Below, piece by piece: positions 17,225-25,457 of a DNA stretch of 56,273 bases. The first letter of the stretch is position 1; every line of letters begins with the position of its first letter. Source of the stretch: Lachnospiraceae bacterium (GTDB taxonomy: Bacteria; Bacillota; Clostridia; Lachnospirales; Lachnospiraceae); contig BLLU01000082.1 in the NCBI GenBank assembly GCA_011959105.1, positions 1 through 56,273 on the forward strand, written 5' to 3'. Position numbers and translations under genes: made by a program. A model generated the notes under the pieces. It did not search any database, was not told the DNA's origin, and saw only the letters and a list, made by a program, of their open reading frames with translations.

Positions 17225-17251
17225 TAAATATTTTATGTTTTTTGCCGAAAT
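17225..17251 (+). promoter_or_regulatory. Sigma-28 (flagellar/motility) promoter
   Basis: TAAA at 17225-17228, exactly 15 bases, then GCCGAAAT at 17244-17251. The known sigma-28/SigD consensus is TAAA-N15-GCCGATAT, so only one position differs. It points at the + strand gene starting at 17335. Confidence 0.75.
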
Positions 17252-17334
17252 ATACCATACAAGTATCTGTATCGATACCGCATCACGGATGATGCGAACA
17301 AAACAGGCGCATTTGCGCCGGAAAGAAGGTCAAT

Positions 17335-17928
17335 ATGAATGTAAACGGAGTTACATCAACACAGGCCGCCTACAGCAGCTACACTCCTGCTGCCAGGGAG
17401 TCCGCGGCCGCTGAGACCACACAGAGTACCAATACCGCCAAAGACACCGGCGTGGTATATGAGCACTCTACAGGAAACACTGCTTCCACCAAGAAAACCT
17501 ACACTCCCGACACCAATCTGGTGAACAAGCTGAAGGCGGATGCCGAGGCGCGCACCTCCCAGCTCAAGAGCCTGGTGGAGAAGATGATGACTCAGCAGTC
17601 CACCGCATACGGCCAGGCCAATGATATCTGGCAGTTCCTGCGCAGCGGCAACTACAAGGTTGATCCCGCCACCAGGCTGCAGGCCCAGAAGGACATTGCC
17701 GAGGACGGCTATTGGGGCGTGAAGCAGACCTCCGAGCGGATCCTCAGCTTCGCCACTGCTCTGACCGGCGGTAATCCCGACAAGATCGAGGAAATGCGGG
17801 CCGCTTTCGAGAAAGGCTACAAGAAAGCGGAAGAAACCTGGGGAGGCAAACTTCCCGACATCTGCAAGCAGACCTATGACGCCGTTCTGTCAGGCTTTGA
17901 CAAGATGGCCGAGGACGCAGGCAAATAA
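17335..17928 (+). CDS. Conserved Lachnospiraceae protein, probable motility-regulon member
   Basis: 197 residues with GAAGG before the ATG. No signal peptide or membrane helix. The first 60 residues are low-complexity and rich in Ser, Thr and Ala, like the start of a flagellar-exported protein. The rest is a conserved helical domain: KLKADAEARTSQLKSLVEKM, then QNDIW-like NDIWQFL, KDIAEDGYWGVKQTSERIL and WGGKLPDICKQTYDAVLSGF. I recall close relatives across Lachnospiraceae, sometimes mislabelled hydrogenase-4 component G and related to DUF5610/FspA-like secreted proteins; I could not verify this. The sigma-28-type promoter upstream supports a flagellar link. It has its own terminator and is divergent from the LytTR operon. 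Confidence 0.9.
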   Translation: MNVNGVTSTQAAYSSYTPAARESAAAETTQSTNTAKDTGVVYEHSTGNTASTKKTYTPDTNLVNKLKADAEARTSQLKSLVEKMMTQQSTAYGQANDIWQFLRSGNYKVDPATRLQAQKDIAEDGYWGVKQTSERILSFATALTGGNPDKIEEMRAAFEKGYKKAEETWGGKLPDICKQTYDAVLSGFDKMAEDAGK

Positions 17929-17935
17929 CACAGCT

Positions 17936-17973
17936 GAAAAGACGGAAGCCCTTCACGGGTTCCCGTCTTTTTT
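17936..17973 (+). terminator. Rho-independent terminator
   Basis: AAAAGACGG and CCGTCTTTT form the base of a long stem with an inner CCC/GGG pairing, followed by further T residues. It lies just after the stop of the gene ending at 17928. Confidence 0.88.
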
Positions 17974-18037
17974 GCTGCCGTTAAAAAATCCATCAAATCA
18001 ATCTTATATATTTACTTTTATATTTATCAAATTATAT

Positions 18038-18066
18038 TTGCTTTTTTATTACAGCTGTGCTATAAT
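18038..18066 (+). promoter_or_regulatory. Sigma-A promoter ahead of the decayed gene and ArsR operon
   Basis: TTGCTT (18038-18043), 17 bases, TATAAT (18061-18066). It is 28 bases upstream of the ATG of the pseudogene and should drive the two genes that follow. Confidence 0.75.
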
Positions 18067-18094
18067 CAAATTCAAACAGGAGGTTTGAAACTAT

Positions 18095-18264
18095 ATGAAT
18101 AAAAAAACCATATCTAAAATTGTTAGAGCCAGCGGCATATCTCCCGGCCAAATGGTCCTTGTTCATTTCTGGGGAGAGGATGTTGACAAGGATACTGCAA
18201 ACAACTTCATGGTGCAGCTTCGGATCACATTGACTTTGTAGACCATGGTACGATAGTCTTATAA
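18095..18264 (+). pseudogene. Gene remnant with internal deletion
   Basis: AGGAGG precedes an ATG opening a 48-codon frame (MNKKTISKIVRASGISPGQ, then MVLVHFWGEDVDKDTANNF) that stops at 18241. In the +1 frame the sequence continues as DHIDFVDHGTIVL and ends at 18264, a natural-looking C-terminus. The simplest reading is that a longer gene lost its middle by an out-of-frame deletion. The N-terminal motif (aGISPGqmVLVhfwGED) faintly resembles M29-type aminopeptidases. Its promoter and ribosome binding site remain, so it may survive as a leader for the genes downstream. Confidence 0.6.
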
Positions 18265-18279
18265 GTGGAGGACAGCAAT

Positions 18280-18648
18280 ATGAATGAGCAATATCAAAAA
18301 TTTGAGTCATATCTTGATGAAAAGATTGCAGCCTGTAAACAGCGCAGTGAACTGCTTACTACGGATGACCGCGTGGACGAAGGAAATTTTGAAAAAATCC
18401 GGGCAAATGTCTATGAGATTTTCAAGACCATTCTCTCCGTTTCAGAAAAGGTCTGCGGAAAGGACGATTTAGCCAGAAAGCAATTTTTCTTACAAAAAGC
18501 GGAGCAAATCCCCCTGAGTTGGACCACTTCCTATGAAAAGGCCAAACAGCATGGGGATACTGCAAAGTTGCATATTGAAAGCATTAAACTTGACACCATC
18601 CGGGAAATTAAGGATATGTTTATGCGAATTTGGGAGGAAACTACATGA
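18280..18648 (+). CDS. Small helical protein paired with ArsR/DUF2087 regulator
   Basis: 122 residues from ATG 18280 with GGAGG eight bases before. Soluble, helical, no membrane segment. Motifs: KFESYLDEKIAACKQRSELL, then DEGNFEKIRANVYEIF and AEQIPLSWTTSYEKAKQHGD. I recall small proteins of this type beside ArsR-like regulators in Firmicutes, with unknown function. Its stop overlaps the start of the regulator gene (ATGA), so the two are translationally coupled. AT-rich codon use sets both apart from the surrounding DNA. Confidence 0.8.
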   Translation: MNEQYQKFESYLDEKIAACKQRSELLTTDDRVDEGNFEKIRANVYEIFKTILSVSEKVCGKDDLARKQFFLQKAEQIPLSWTTSYEKAKQHGDTAKLHIESIKLDTIREIKDMFMRIWEETT

Positions 18649-19199
18649 CGGAAACAGATGCAATCAACCTCTTTAAGGGTTTGGCGGATAAGTCACGGCT
18701 GCAAATATTAAAATCCCTTGCAGTTGAGGATATGTATGTTGAGAGATTGGCCGAGCGATTGGGCCTTACCCCATCTACTATTTCCTTCCATCTGAAAAAG
18801 CTGTCAGACGCCAGCGCCGTAACCGCCTATAAAAATCAGTATTATATGATGTATTCCTTAAACAAAGAGATATTCCAGACAAGCATATTGGAAATACTGC
18901 AGCAGGAATCTGATGAGGCCCAAAAACAGGCAAAGCGGGATGCAGATTATCGGCAGAGGGTAATAGATGCCTTTTTTGAATATGGAAAATTAAAATCCAT
19001 TCCCACCCAACGCAAAAAGGAACGCATTATCTTAGAAGTCATTGCCAAAGCATTTGAGTTTGACCGAATATATTCCGAGCGCGAGGTAAATCTCATTATT
19101 GCTGATTTCCATGATGATTTCTGTACCATCCGTCGTGACATGGTGGGGGAACGACTTTTAGGTAGAAATGGTATGGAGTACTGGCGAATTAAAGACTGA
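18645..19199 (+). CDS. ArsR-family transcriptional regulator with DUF2087 domain
   Basis: 184 residues. The N-terminal winged helix (about 5-80) is of the ArsR type: LFKGLADKSRLQILKSL, then VERLAERLGLTPSTISFHLK for the recognition helix. The C-terminal half is a DUF2087 domain (KLKSIPTQRKKERIILEVIA, YSEREVNLIIADFHDDFCTI, RRDMVGERLLGR). No metal-binding Cys pair is present, so it is not an arsenic sensor. It is coupled by overlap to the 122-residue gene and probably autoregulates that pair. Confidence 0.92.
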   Translation: MTETDAINLFKGLADKSRLQILKSLAVEDMYVERLAERLGLTPSTISFHLKKLSDASAVTAYKNQYYMMYSLNKEIFQTSILEILQQESDEAQKQAKRDADYRQRVIDAFFEYGKLKSIPTQRKKERIILEVIAKAFEFDRIYSEREVNLIIADFHDDFCTIRRDMVGERLLGRNGMEYWRIKD

Positions 19200-19215
19200 T
19201 AACATAAGGACATAA

Positions 19216-19262
19216 AAAGCGGCGTTCCTATTCCCTGTCATGGGATAGAGAAACGCCGCGTC
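19216..19262 (-). terminator. Terminator of the SPOCS/LysM gene
   Basis: GCGGCGTT and AACGCCGC form the base of a stem with an inner CTATCCC/GGGAATAG-like pairing. On the minus strand it is followed by CTTTTTAT. It ends minus-strand transcription from the SPOCS/LysM gene and may also stop the converging ArsR operon. Confidence 0.75.
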
Positions 19263-19345
19263 TGTGTTGTATTCCGTTTTCATCTACGCTTTCTCAATGC
19301 TGTGTATCCGCAATTGGGCTTACAGTCATGCATCCTATCGAATGA

Positions 19346-20908
19346 TCATACCATGCCGCCCTTTACCACCAGCAGTTTCTGGCCCGGCGTCAATTCGTCA
19401 CTGGTAAGTTCGTTGAGCTCCCGCAGCCGCTCCACCGGCAGATAATAGCGCTTGCCGATGTTCCACAGATTATCCCCGGGCTTGACGATATAGATGGTCA
19501 TGCCGGGCAGGGTCCCCAGCTTGTGGGTGTCCAGAGGGGCCGCTATCACATCGCCGATGAGTTCCAGCGGAATATTTCTAAAAGCGATGGTGCCGAATAC
19601 CAGCACGGCCTTGACGTCCATCTCCTCTCCGTCCAGCATGGTTACCTGCAGTTGTTCCACACTGCATTTCACATCACAGATATCTTCTTTCTCAAGGCCC
19701 GGAATCTCCAGCGTGTAATGATAGGGGATCTGGGCCGCGGCGCTGGCATAGGGCATGTCGTCCGCCCCGGTGATATACAGCACTTTCACCTGCAGGCTTC
19801 CCCACAGTTCCAGCCCTTCCTCCGTCACCTCCTGCCGGTCCGGCTGCACCGTCCCCTGGCTGTGCAGCAGCTGGAGAATACCGGCGTCCTTGTTCTGTAT
19901 GCGGACATGGTCGTTCACTTTCATTTTACCGTTTACCCTGGACAGGAGCCGCCGGAGGGAAGCAGATCTGCTGATGGTGGTCAGTTCCCGGGTGACACCG
20001 TATATATCCGTAAGTATCTCCGTCTGCTCTTCCTCGTAGATCCGTATGTCAATCTCCAGCACCGTCTCCAGGCCGATGATTCTCTCCTCCCCGTCCAGAT
20101 CCGGACGGATATCCAATTCCTGCTGCCCCATCATAAAGTGTATGTCCGGGATCATGCCGTCCCTGCTGCCATGGCATTCCATGGCGCCGCTGAAGGGCAG
20201 TGTGGTCTCAAAGGAACGCACGGGATGTTCCTCCCCCTCTCCCTCGTACAGCAGAAACAGGTGCAGATCCCCCTGCAGCGAGAGTTTTCCTTCCAGAGGC
20301 TTGCACTCCACATCATCCAGAGTCAGGCTGCTCCACAGGATCTGGAACATATTGGGGTAGCTTGCAGGCAGGGCAATCTCCTCTTTTACCCGGAAAATAT
20401 CATTCTTGCAGATGGCGATCTGGGCCACCTCCACCGGGGTGCGGCGGTATTCCGCACTGTCCTCTCCATAGAGGCCGATGGGTGCTTCCTCATCGTAGAG
20501 TTCCTGTACCAGGGCGGTCAGCGTGGCCACGGCCTGGATGCTGAGTTTGCGTGAATTGATAATGCCCACCCTCAGATCTTCCAGCGTGTTCTGCACATGC
20601 ACCAGATCGCTCCCCTGGACTCCCTGCATATTGATCTTTTCTTCAAAGGGGATCTTGCCCTCCAATGTCACCAGGCCGCAGCCTTCTTCCTGGGTATGGT
20701 ACAGCACGGCGAAGCACAGCCTTCCCCGGACCTGTACATAGTCCGTATAGGGCTTAACCTCGTCGATCATCACCGAAGCCCTGTCAAAACACAGGCTGCT
20801 CACGTCCGGCTTCTGATCCGGGATATTCATATCCTCCTCCAGCGTGACCTGGGATACTGCCTGGGTCCTGATGCGGTCCATATGTATATTTTTCTTAATC
20901 AGTTCCAC
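19346..20908 (-). CDS. DUF3794 (SPOCS) and LysM domain protein, spore-envelope type
   Basis: 520 residues from a GTG with AGGAGG ten bases upstream. It carries repeated beta-rich SPOCS (DUF3794) modules (about 30-140, 170-290, 330-450; for example DIPDQKP-type NIPDQKPDVSSL and LEIDIRIYEEEQTEILTDIY). A C-terminal LysM domain (about 470-515, TIYIVKPGDNLWNIGKRYYL and LTPGQKLLVV) follows. There is no signal peptide. This architecture matches SipL of Clostridioides difficile, which binds SpoIVA in spore coat assembly from the mother cell. It is separated from the pyr genes by a hairpin and has its own terminator. Confidence 0.9.
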   Translation of the reverse strand: MELIKKNIHMDRIRTQAVSQVTLEEDMNIPDQKPDVSSLCFDRASVMIDEVKPYTDYVQVRGRLCFAVLYHTQEEGCGLVTLEGKIPFEEKINMQGVQGSDLVHVQNTLEDLRVGIINSRKLSIQAVATLTALVQELYDEEAPIGLYGEDSAEYRRTPVEVAQIAICKNDIFRVKEEIALPASYPNMFQILWSSLTLDDVECKPLEGKLSLQGDLHLFLLYEGEGEEHPVRSFETTLPFSGAMECHGSRDGMIPDIHFMMGQQELDIRPDLDGEERIIGLETVLEIDIRIYEEEQTEILTDIYGVTRELTTISRSASLRRLLSRVNGKMKVNDHVRIQNKDAGILQLLHSQGTVQPDRQEVTEEGLELWGSLQVKVLYITGADDMPYASAAAQIPYHYTLEIPGLEKEDICDVKCSVEQLQVTMLDGEEMDVKAVLVFGTIAFRNIPLELIGDVIAAPLDTHKLGTLPGMTIYIVKPGDNLWNIGKRYYLPVERLRELNELTSDELTPGQKLLVVKGGMV

Positions 20909-20933
20909 AAAAAACCTACCTCCTGTTTACCGC

Positions 20934-20966
20934 CCCGCAGGTTCCCTCCGGGGGCCTGCGGGCGCC
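20934..20966 (-). terminator. GC-rich hairpin after pyrD
   Basis: CCCGCAGG and CCTGCGGG enclose a 13-base GC-rich loop. It lies about 55 bases beyond the pyrD stop on the minus strand and upstream of the SPOCS gene. No U-run follows, so termination is uncertain. Confidence 0.4.
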
Positions 20967-21018
20967 TATACTTATTAGTATATTTATGAAGGCAGGTTCT
21001 GTTTTATTCCTGCTTTTC

Positions 21019-21924
21019 TCACTCCACGGCCCCGATCAGGTCCGCGATATTCTCCACATGATAGAGACTCATATAGTCCTCAATTCCCTGGATCACCTTT
21101 ACCGTGGTGTAGGGATCCACAAAATTCATGGCGCCTATGCTGACCGCCGTAGCCCCCGCCAGGATGAACTCGATGGCATCCTCCGCGGTGGCGATGCCGC
21201 CCATGCCGATCACGGGAATCTTCACCGCATGGGATGCCTGATACACCATGCGCACGGCCACCGGCTTGATAGCCGGACCGCTCATACCCCCGGTTTTGTT
21301 GGCCAGGGCGAAGCGGCGGCGATGAATGTCTATTTTCATGCCCGTCAGAGTGTTGATCAGGGACAGGGCGTCTGCCCCCGCCGCCTCCGCGGCCCTGGCC
21401 ATCTCCGTGATGTCCGTCACATTGGGACTCAGCTTCATGATGATGGGCTGTCTGGCCTTTTTCCTGATCTGCTGCGTGATGCGGTACAAGGCGTCCGCCT
21501 TCTGCCCAAAGGCGATGGCCCCTTCCTTCACATTGGGGCATGACACATTGATCTCCAGCAGCGCCACGGCGGGTTCATCCCCCAGTTTTTCCACCACTTC
21601 CAGATAATCCTCCTCCGTTTTCCCGCAGACATTCACTATAATCCGGGTGTCATACTGCTTCAGGAACGGAATATCCCTCTCCAGAAACACATCTATGCCG
21701 GGATTCTGCAGGCCGATGGCATTGAGCATGCCGCCGTAGACTTCCGCTACCCTGGGGGTGGGATTGCCGGGCCAGGGCACATTGGCCACCCCCTTGGTCA
21801 CCACCGCTCCCAGGCGGCTCAAGTCTACGAACTCGCTGTATTCCATGCCGGAACCGAAGGTGCCGGAGCCGGTCATCACCGGATTTTTCAAAGTTACCCC
21901 TGCAATATTGACCTGTGTATTCAT
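21019..21924 (-). CDS. pyrD: Dihydroorotate dehydrogenase B, catalytic subunit
   Basis: 301 residues, class 1B length. It oxidises dihydroorotate to orotate with FMN and passes electrons to PyrK. Motifs: NPVMTGSGTFGSG near the N-terminus, the catalytic Cys in EINVSCPNVKEG (C129), LSPNVTDI, GGMSGPAIKPVAVRMV, and the FMN phosphate loop IPVIGMGGIATAEDAIEF. The start overlaps the pyrK stop (TGATG), giving coupled translation of the two subunits. It is last in the pyrC-pyrK-pyrD operon. Confidence 0.96.
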   Translation of the reverse strand: MNTQVNIAGVTLKNPVMTGSGTFGSGMEYSEFVDLSRLGAVVTKGVANVPWPGNPTPRVAEVYGGMLNAIGLQNPGIDVFLERDIPFLKQYDTRIIVNVCGKTEEDYLEVVEKLGDEPAVALLEINVSCPNVKEGAIAFGQKADALYRITQQIRKKARQPIIMKLSPNVTDITEMARAAEAAGADALSLINTLTGMKIDIHRRRFALANKTGGMSGPAIKPVAVRMVYQASHAVKIPVIGMGGIATAEDAIEFILAGATAVSIGAMNFVDPYTTVKVIQGIEDYMSLYHVENIADLIGAVE

Positions 21925-22694
21925 CAGATGTCCACCTCCTCCGCGTCAAAGACGGGCCCGTCCGTGCAGATCCGGGCATTGTGTACATGGGAATGGGGAT
22001 CCACGTCCCGGGTCTTTACCACACAGCCCAGGCATGCCCCCACGCCGCAGGCCATATGTTCTTCCAGAGAGATGTAGGCCTTGATTCCCCGCTGCGCCGC
22101 ATAACGCTTCACGGCCCGGAGCATGGGCATGGGGCCGCAGGCATAGATCAGGTCCGCCTCCAGGGCATTCTCCCCGATGGCGTCCAGCACATTGCCCCTG
22201 GTCCCCTGACTGCCGTCCTCGGTGGCCGCATAGACCTTTCCGTATTTTGCCAGATCCTCCGCCAGGAACAGATGGCTGTCCCGGTAGCCCAGGACGATGG
22301 ACTTCTCCGCCTCCAAGGTCTTGGCCAGTTGCAGCATGGGAGGGATGCCGATGCCTCCGCCTATGAGAAAACAGCGTTTCCCCCGCCCCGCCTCCAGCGG
22401 AAACCCATTGCCCAACACTCCCAGGATATCCACCGGGTCACCCTTTTTCAGCCCGGAAAACTCCGCGGTGCCCTGGCCCGCGATGCGATAGACAATGCGC
22501 AGAGCCGTCTTTTCCGCATTGACCTCACAGATGCTGATGGGCCTGGGCAGAAGGGTGGCCGCATTCTCCGGATACAAACCGATAAACTGGCCCGGCAGAG
22601 CCTGAGCCGCCATTGTGGTCTCCAGCCACAAATCGCAGATGCGGGGAGCAATCTCCTGTTGAAAGAGCACCCTCGCCATGTTTTTTTCTTTCAT
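21924..22694 (-). CDS. pyrK: Dihydroorotate dehydrogenase B, electron transfer subunit
   Basis: 256 residues. A flavin domain with LLPRPISICEV (FAD) is followed by an NAD-binding part (CFLIGGGIGIPPMLQLA). The C-terminal 2Fe-2S cluster has Cys in MACGVGACLGCVV and a fourth in ARICTDGPVF. It transfers electrons from PyrD to NAD+. Start and stop overlap pyrC (ATGA) and pyrD, so the three genes are tightly coupled. Confidence 0.95.
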   Translation of the reverse strand: MKEKNMARVLFQQEIAPRICDLWLETTMAAQALPGQFIGLYPENAATLLPRPISICEVNAEKTALRIVYRIAGQGTAEFSGLKKGDPVDILGVLGNGFPLEAGRGKRCFLIGGGIGIPPMLQLAKTLEAEKSIVLGYRDSHLFLAEDLAKYGKVYAATEDGSQGTRGNVLDAIGENALEADLIYACGPMPMLRAVKRYAAQRGIKAYISLEEHMACGVGACLGCVVKTRDVDPHSHVHNARICTDGPVFDAEEVDI

Positions 22695-24016
22695 GATTTC
22701 TCTCCTTCTTCTATATTCCGCGCCGATTCCATGCTGTCCCGGTATATGATCCGGCCGCCGCAGACAGTGGTTCTGACCACGCCCCGGAGTTCCCTTCCCA
22801 TGAAGGGGCTGTTGCCGGACTTGGAGGCATACTCCGTAAAAACCCGGGTTGCGGCAGTATCCACCAGAATAATATCCGCCGGGCCTCCCTCCGCCAGATA
22901 CCCCGCGTCCAGGCGGTACAGAGCCGCCGGATTGGCACTCATCTTTTCCAGTACGGCCTTCATGGTCAGATATCCTTTTTCCACCAGTTCCGTGACTGCC
23001 AGCGGCAGCGCCGTTTCCAGGCCGATGATGCCGCTGGGAGCCTGGGTAATGTCCCGGGCCTTCTCCTCCTCCGTGTGAGGGGCATGGTCCGTGGCGATCA
23101 GGTCGATGACCCCCTCCGCCAGTCCCCGGAGGATGGCCTGCCGGTCCTCCTCCTCCCGCAGGGGGGGATTCATCTTGGCCAGGGTTCCGTGCCGTATGAC
23201 AGCCTCCTGGGTCAGGGTGAAGTGATGGGGGGTGGCCTCCGCATGGATATTATGCCCCTTTTCCCGGGCCTTACGCACCAGTTCCACCGCCTCTTTGGTG
23301 CTGATATGCTGGATATTGACACTGGCGCCCGTCTCCAGGGCGATTCTCAGGTCCCGCTCCACCATGGTGATCTCCGCCTCCCTGGGAGAGCCTCCGATGC
23401 CGAAGTATTCGCTGGCCCGGCCCCGGTTGACGCCGTTGTCCGTGATCAGGGAGGGATCTTCCTCGTGGAGACTGACGGGCATATGAAGCCGGACCGCCTT
23501 CTCCATGGCCGCCCGGACCAGGGCCGGATCCAGGAGCGGGATTCCGTCGTCGGTAAATCCCACCGCCCCCGCGGCGGCCAGCCTGTCCATGTCCACCAGT
23601 TCCCGCCCCTGCATTCCCAGGGTCACATTGGCACAGGTCTCCACATGGATGTCTGTGGTTTTCCCTTTTTCCAGCACGTACCGCAGTGTCTCCTCCGTGT
23701 CCACGGGAGGCTTGGTGTTGGCCATCAGCACCACAGTGGTAAAGCCGCCTCTGGCGGCAGCCTTCGCCCCGGTCAGGATATCCTCTTTGTGGGTAAAGCC
23801 GGGATCCCGAAAATGTACATGCACGTCCACCAGACCCGGAGCCACCAGCAGGCCCTCCGCATCCAGAATAAGGCACTTTTCCCTTTCTTCCGCCGTCAGC
23901 TCCCCCCGAAGTCCTCTGCCGATCCTTCTGATCCGGTCTCCTTCCGTCAGGATATCATAATTGCCTTCCCGGCCTGACCCGGGGTCTATCATATAGCCGT
24001 TCTCTATCAGCAGCAT
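22691..24016 (-). CDS. pyrC: Dihydroorotase
   Basis: 441 residues, type I amidohydrolase fold. It closes carbamoyl aspartate to dihydroorotate, the step before PyrD. Metal site motifs: GLVDVHVHFRDPGFTHKED near residue 60, a likely carbamylated Lys region near GGFTTVV, INIQHIST-type VNIQHISTKEAVE, EATPHHFTLT, and the catalytic Asp in DLIATDHAPHTEEEK. Its start has AGGGAGG upstream and the promoter is at 24042-24069. pyrB, pyrF and pyrE are not in the window. Confidence 0.95.
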   Translation of the reverse strand: MLLIENGYMIDPGSGREGNYDILTEGDRIRRIGRGLRGELTAEEREKCLILDAEGLLVAPGLVDVHVHFRDPGFTHKEDILTGAKAAARGGFTTVVLMANTKPPVDTEETLRYVLEKGKTTDIHVETCANVTLGMQGRELVDMDRLAAAGAVGFTDDGIPLLDPALVRAAMEKAVRLHMPVSLHEEDPSLITDNGVNRGRASEYFGIGGSPREAEITMVERDLRIALETGASVNIQHISTKEAVELVRKAREKGHNIHAEATPHHFTLTQEAVIRHGTLAKMNPPLREEEDRQAILRGLAEGVIDLIATDHAPHTEEEKARDITQAPSGIIGLETALPLAVTELVEKGYLTMKAVLEKMSANPAALYRLDAGYLAEGGPADIILVDTAATRVFTEYASKSGNSPFMGRELRGVVRTTVCGGRIIYRDSMESARNIEEGEKS

Positions 24017-24041
24017 GTCCTGCCTCCCTGTGTTTTTCTTT

Positions 24042-24069
24042 AGTATACTTCCTTTTTCAGCATAAGTAA
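24042..24069 (-). promoter_or_regulatory. Probable promoter of pyrC-pyrK-pyrD
   Basis: Minus strand TTACTT (24069-24064), 16 bases, TATACT (24047-24042), 26 bases upstream of the pyrC start. Two GTATAC hexamers flank this stretch. With such a short leader there is no room for a PyrR attenuator, so control is probably not of that type. Confidence 0.5.
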
Positions 24070-24101
24070 ATGGTATACAAGTATTATGTTCTTATGAATC
24101 A

Positions 24102-24136
24102 AAAAGCACCCGCTGTAAAAACGGATGCTTTTTCTC
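24102..24136 (-). terminator. Terminator after the PrcB-like lipoprotein gene
   Basis: AAAAAGCA and TGCTTTTT flank an inner CCG/CGG pair. The symmetric A and T tracts allow function on both strands. It lies 20 bases past the stop of the minus-strand lipoprotein gene. Confidence 0.75.
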
Positions 24137-24154
24137 CCGGCGCCTGATGGCAGC

Positions 24155-24565
24155 CTATTTGCAGATCACCGGCAGATCCAGATACTCGGTCTTGATCACG
24201 ATATAGGGGTAGGAGGGCGTCTTGTTGCCCTTTTCCGACACATCCGGTCCCAGCAGTGTGGTCTGGACATGAACGGCCTCTTCCGTGAGGTAAAGTTCAT
24301 CCACGGTGATGCTGTAACCGCCGGTTTCCTGCTGGCCATAGCCCACGCATATGTATAAGTTCTGATTGTCGGAGTAGGTCATCTTAAAAGCCTCCGCCTT
24401 GCGTTCCTCGATCATGGCAGCCAGTTCCCCCGGCACCAGTTCCTCTCCCAGCAGCGTGAAATCCAGATCCCGGAGTTTCACCTCCTCTGTACTCATCAGG
24501 CTGCAGCCGCACAGACCCAGCAGCGTTCCCAGACACAACAGTAATGCCAATATTTTCTTTCCCAT
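24155..24565 (-). CDS. PrcB-like lipoprotein
   Basis: 136 residues. Signal peptide with lipobox LCGC (Cys21), then a beta-rich domain ending in PSYPYIVIKTEYLDLPVI. The C-terminal pattern, with GYSITVDELYLTEEAVHVQT, matches the PrcB_C domain first seen in a spirochaete protease complex. Here it is a stand-alone outer-surface lipoprotein with no protease partner next to it. It stands alone upstream of the pyr operon. Confidence 0.8.
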   Translation of the reverse strand: MGKKILALLLCLGTLLGLCGCSLMSTEEVKLRDLDFTLLGEELVPGELAAMIEERKAEAFKMTYSDNQNLYICVGYGQQETGGYSITVDELYLTEEAVHVQTTLLGPDVSEKGNKTPSYPYIVIKTEYLDLPVICK

Positions 24566-24599
24566 CCTATTTTCGTCCCGGTTGTTTTAATTTAGCTTA

Positions 24600-24628
24600 T
24601 GTACACATATCCTAAAATATGCTATACT
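24600..24628 (+). promoter_or_regulatory. Probable plsC promoter
   Basis: TGTACA (24600-24605), 17 bases, TATACT (24623-24628), 70 bases upstream of the plsC start. The -35 box is weak. Confidence 0.5.
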
Positions 24629-24698
24629 TGTATGAAATGCACCCGGATTTCATAGCGGAGACGGCTATGTTTTACCATTTTGATTCTCAGGAGGACTT

Positions 24699-25457
24699 AT
24701 GATTAGACTGATATTTGTACTGTTGTTCGTTTTCTTATTTCTGATCCTGTCAATGCCCCTTATGCTGGCGGAATGGATCATCGGCAAATACAAACCTTCC
24801 CTCAGAGACAGAAGTTCCCTGGCCATCGTCAACTGGGCATTTCGCTGTGTGATCTTCCTGTCCGGCACCAGGGTTATTGTGAAAGGGGAAGAAAATGTGC
24901 CCAAGGACACCGCCGTGCTGTATGTAGGCAACCATCGGAGCTACTATGACATTATCCTGACCTATGTGCGGGTGCCCCGTCCCACCGGTTATGTGGCCAA
25001 GCTGGAAATGCTGCGTTACCCCTTGCTGAACGTGTGGATGCATTTTCTGCACTGCCTGTTCCTGGACAGAAACGACCTGAAGAAGGGCCTGAAAACCATA
25101 TTGAAAGGTGTGGAAAAGGTGAAATCCGGCATCTCCATCTGCATATTCCCGGAAGGGACCCGCAACGGCACCGACCAGGACTTTCTGCCCTTCCACGAGG
25201 GCAGTTTCAAGATCGCCGAAAAGGCCGGCGCCCCCATTGTGCCCATCACCATGTCGGGCACCAACGCCATCTTCGAGGACCATCTGCCCAGGATCAAAAA
25301 GCAGACCGTTATCATTGAGTACGGCAAACCCATCCACATCCAGGAACTGGACCGGGAGACACGCAAGAATCTGAGCGGCTATGTACAGAAAATCATGGCG
25401 GAAGCCTACCACCGCAATCTGCGGGAACTGGACGAAATGAAAAAGGCAGCAGGCTGA
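24699..25457 (+). CDS. plsC: 1-acyl-sn-glycerol-3-phosphate acyltransferase
   Basis: 252 residues with AGGAGG before the ATG. An N-terminal hydrophobic anchor (about 1-22) leads to the acyltransferase domain: NHRSYYD (the HX4D catalytic box) near residue 75, then FLDRNDLKKG, and FPEGTRNGTDQD in the acceptor-binding block near 155. It makes phosphatidic acid from lysophosphatidic acid at the membrane, upstream of the phospholipid pathway that cls ends. Its stop codon directly abuts the stop codon of the converging ddl gene. Confidence 0.94.
   Translation: MIRLIFVLLFVFLFLILSMPLMLAEWIIGKYKPSLRDRSSLAIVNWAFRCVIFLSGTRVIVKGEENVPKDTAVLYVGNHRSYYDIILTYVRVPRPTGYVAKLEMLRYPLLNVWMHFLHCLFLDRNDLKKGLKTILKGVEKVKSGISICIFPEGTRNGTDQDFLPFHEGSFKIAEKAGAPIVPITMSGTNAIFEDHLPRIKKQTVIIEYGKPIHIQELDRETRKNLSGYVQKIMAEAYHRNLRELDEMKKAAG

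Noticed and set aside
16862..17335. LytTR direct-repeat binding sites
   Set aside because: ACCGTTACA and TCTGTTTAA-like strings deviate from the known 9-bp pattern at two positions each and are not correctly spaced.
20966..21000. Sigma-E promoter for the SPOCS/LysM gene
   Set aside because: GGAATAAA and CATAAATA upstream only partly match sigma-E boxes and lie before a hairpin, so support is too weak.
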